Shown here: positions 4,816 to 5,289 of the stretch, one piece after another
How positions within the stretch are numbered: the first letter of the stretch is position 1
How the letters are laid out: every line of letters starts with the position of its first letter
Assembly: GCA_021160205.1 (NCBI GenBank)
Contig: JAGHCZ010000112.1
Span: 1-5,289 of the forward strand
Origin: Nitrososphaerota archaeon
GTDB taxonomy: Archaea > Thermoproteota > Nitrososphaeria_A > Caldarchaeales > Wolframiiraptoraceae
DNA: 5,289 nt
Direction: 5' to 3'
Position numbers and translations under genes: made by a program
The notes under the pieces: generated by a model
Database searches by the model: none
What the model saw: only the letters and a program-made list of their open reading frames with translations
What the model was told of the DNA's origin: nothing

Positions 4816-5289
4816 ATGCGGATAATCAGCTATAGCCTAGACGAGGAGCACGATTATGGCTTCATGGTTTCGGAATCTAAATTCATTCCAAGATCCTTTA
4901 TGGAAAGCGCATTAGGTTCAAGTCTCCCTAAAGACGTGAGAGAGCTTCTCCCAGATAGGGAGCTGATCCAATTAATAGAGTCGGCGATCGAAACCGTGAA
5001 GATAGAGACGCTTCCGGTCTCAGGGGTTCACTTAGATCCACCCATACCAAATCCAAGAAAAATAATCTGTCTGAGCTTAAACTACATAGACCACGTTGAG
5101 GAGGCTGAAGTAGAATTACCCGAGGGCATGCCGATCTTCTTCAAGCCGGCGACCGCCTTGACCGGGCCCTATGATCCTATAATTAAGCCTAAGATGGTTA
5201 ACCAGCTTGATTACGAGGTTGAGCTGGCGGTGGTGATGGCCGATAAATGTAAGAACGTTAAGATTTCGGAGGCAGCGTACCACGTTTTC
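4816..5289 (+). CDS. Fumarylacetoacetate hydrolase (FAH) family protein, 5' part
   Basis: The frame is open from the ATG at 4816 to the window end, 158 codons, so the gene is cut at its 3' end; full-length members are roughly twice this. A weakly conserved N-terminal domain (about 1-75) is followed by the start of the FAH fold: PNPRKIICLSLNYIDHVEE (78-96), containing the His-Glu pair (His93, Glu96) thought to act in catalysis in this family; MPIFFKPATALTGPYDPI (105-122), the usual substrate loop; and LDYEVELAVVMADK (131-144), whose Glu134 and Glu136 match the metal-binding ExE motif. Members bind Mg2+ or Mn2+ and include oxaloacetate decarboxylases, acylpyruvate hydrolases, 2-hydroxyhepta-2,4-diene-1,7-dioate isomerases and sugar-acid dehydratases, so the substrate cannot be named. 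The start is set by a TATA box at 4782-4791 and a weak AAAGG just before the ATG. Nothing in the neighbours points to a catabolic pathway. Confidence 0.88.
   Translation, partial: MRIISYSLDEEHDYGFMVSESKFIPRSFMESALGSSLPKDVRELLPDRELIQLIESAIETVKIETLPVSGVHLDPPIPNPRKIICLSLNYIDHVEEAEVELPEGMPIFFKPATALTGPYDPIIKPKMVNQLDYEVELAVVMADKCKNVKISEAAYHVF

Overview
The window looks archaeal, probably a thermophilic lineage of the Thermoproteota/TACK side, although the sequence alone does not fix the phylum. The evidence is an eL14 (L14e) ribosomal protein, an archaeal Cbf5 pseudouridine synthase with PUA domain, a THUMP-domain protein, a class II tRNA-Ser with an anticodon-loop intron and no encoded CCA, and TATA boxes placed about 26 bases upstream of start codons (leaderless or near-leaderless genes). 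AGA/AGG and ATA codons are common.

Left part (1-1781, all plus strand) is an RNA and translation block. It holds the 3' end of a THUMP-domain RNA-binding protein gene, then eL14, then cbf5, tightly spaced as an operon. These are followed, behind its own TATA box, by tRNA-Ser(GGA), which appears to carry a 10-nt intron between positions 37 and 38.

Middle part (1816-3585) starts with a minus-strand remnant of a class I SAM-dependent methyltransferase that has lost its SAM-binding N-terminal half. It lies in the same frame directly behind the UAG stop of an intact branched-chain aminotransferase gene (ilvE, minus strand). ilvE is divergent from an Lrp/AsnC-family regulator gene. Their 81-bp shared region holds two face-to-face TATA boxes and a perfect 7-bp inverted repeat (CCTAGAT/ATCTAGG), with one arm just downstream of each TATA box. 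That is a plausible operator through which the regulator controls both itself and ilvE.

Right part (3633-5289, plus strand) has a DNA-methylase-like gene with DPFVGSGTT and TSPPY motifs. Its conserved N-terminus lies in another frame: the start at 3633 runs into a UAA at T6-CTT-TAA, and a +1 shift there rejoins the main frame exactly. This is either a homopolymer indel or a recoding site whose CUU-stop arrangement resembles the bacterial prfB site. The last gene, behind a strong TATA box, is the 5' part of a fumarylacetoacetate hydrolase (FAH) family protein that runs off the window.

No CRISPR array, insertion sequence or complete defence system is visible, and no stretch above 300 bases lacks a gene or gene remnant. 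The points most worth a second look are the frameshift, the tiny tRNA intron and the ilvE/Lrp operator.
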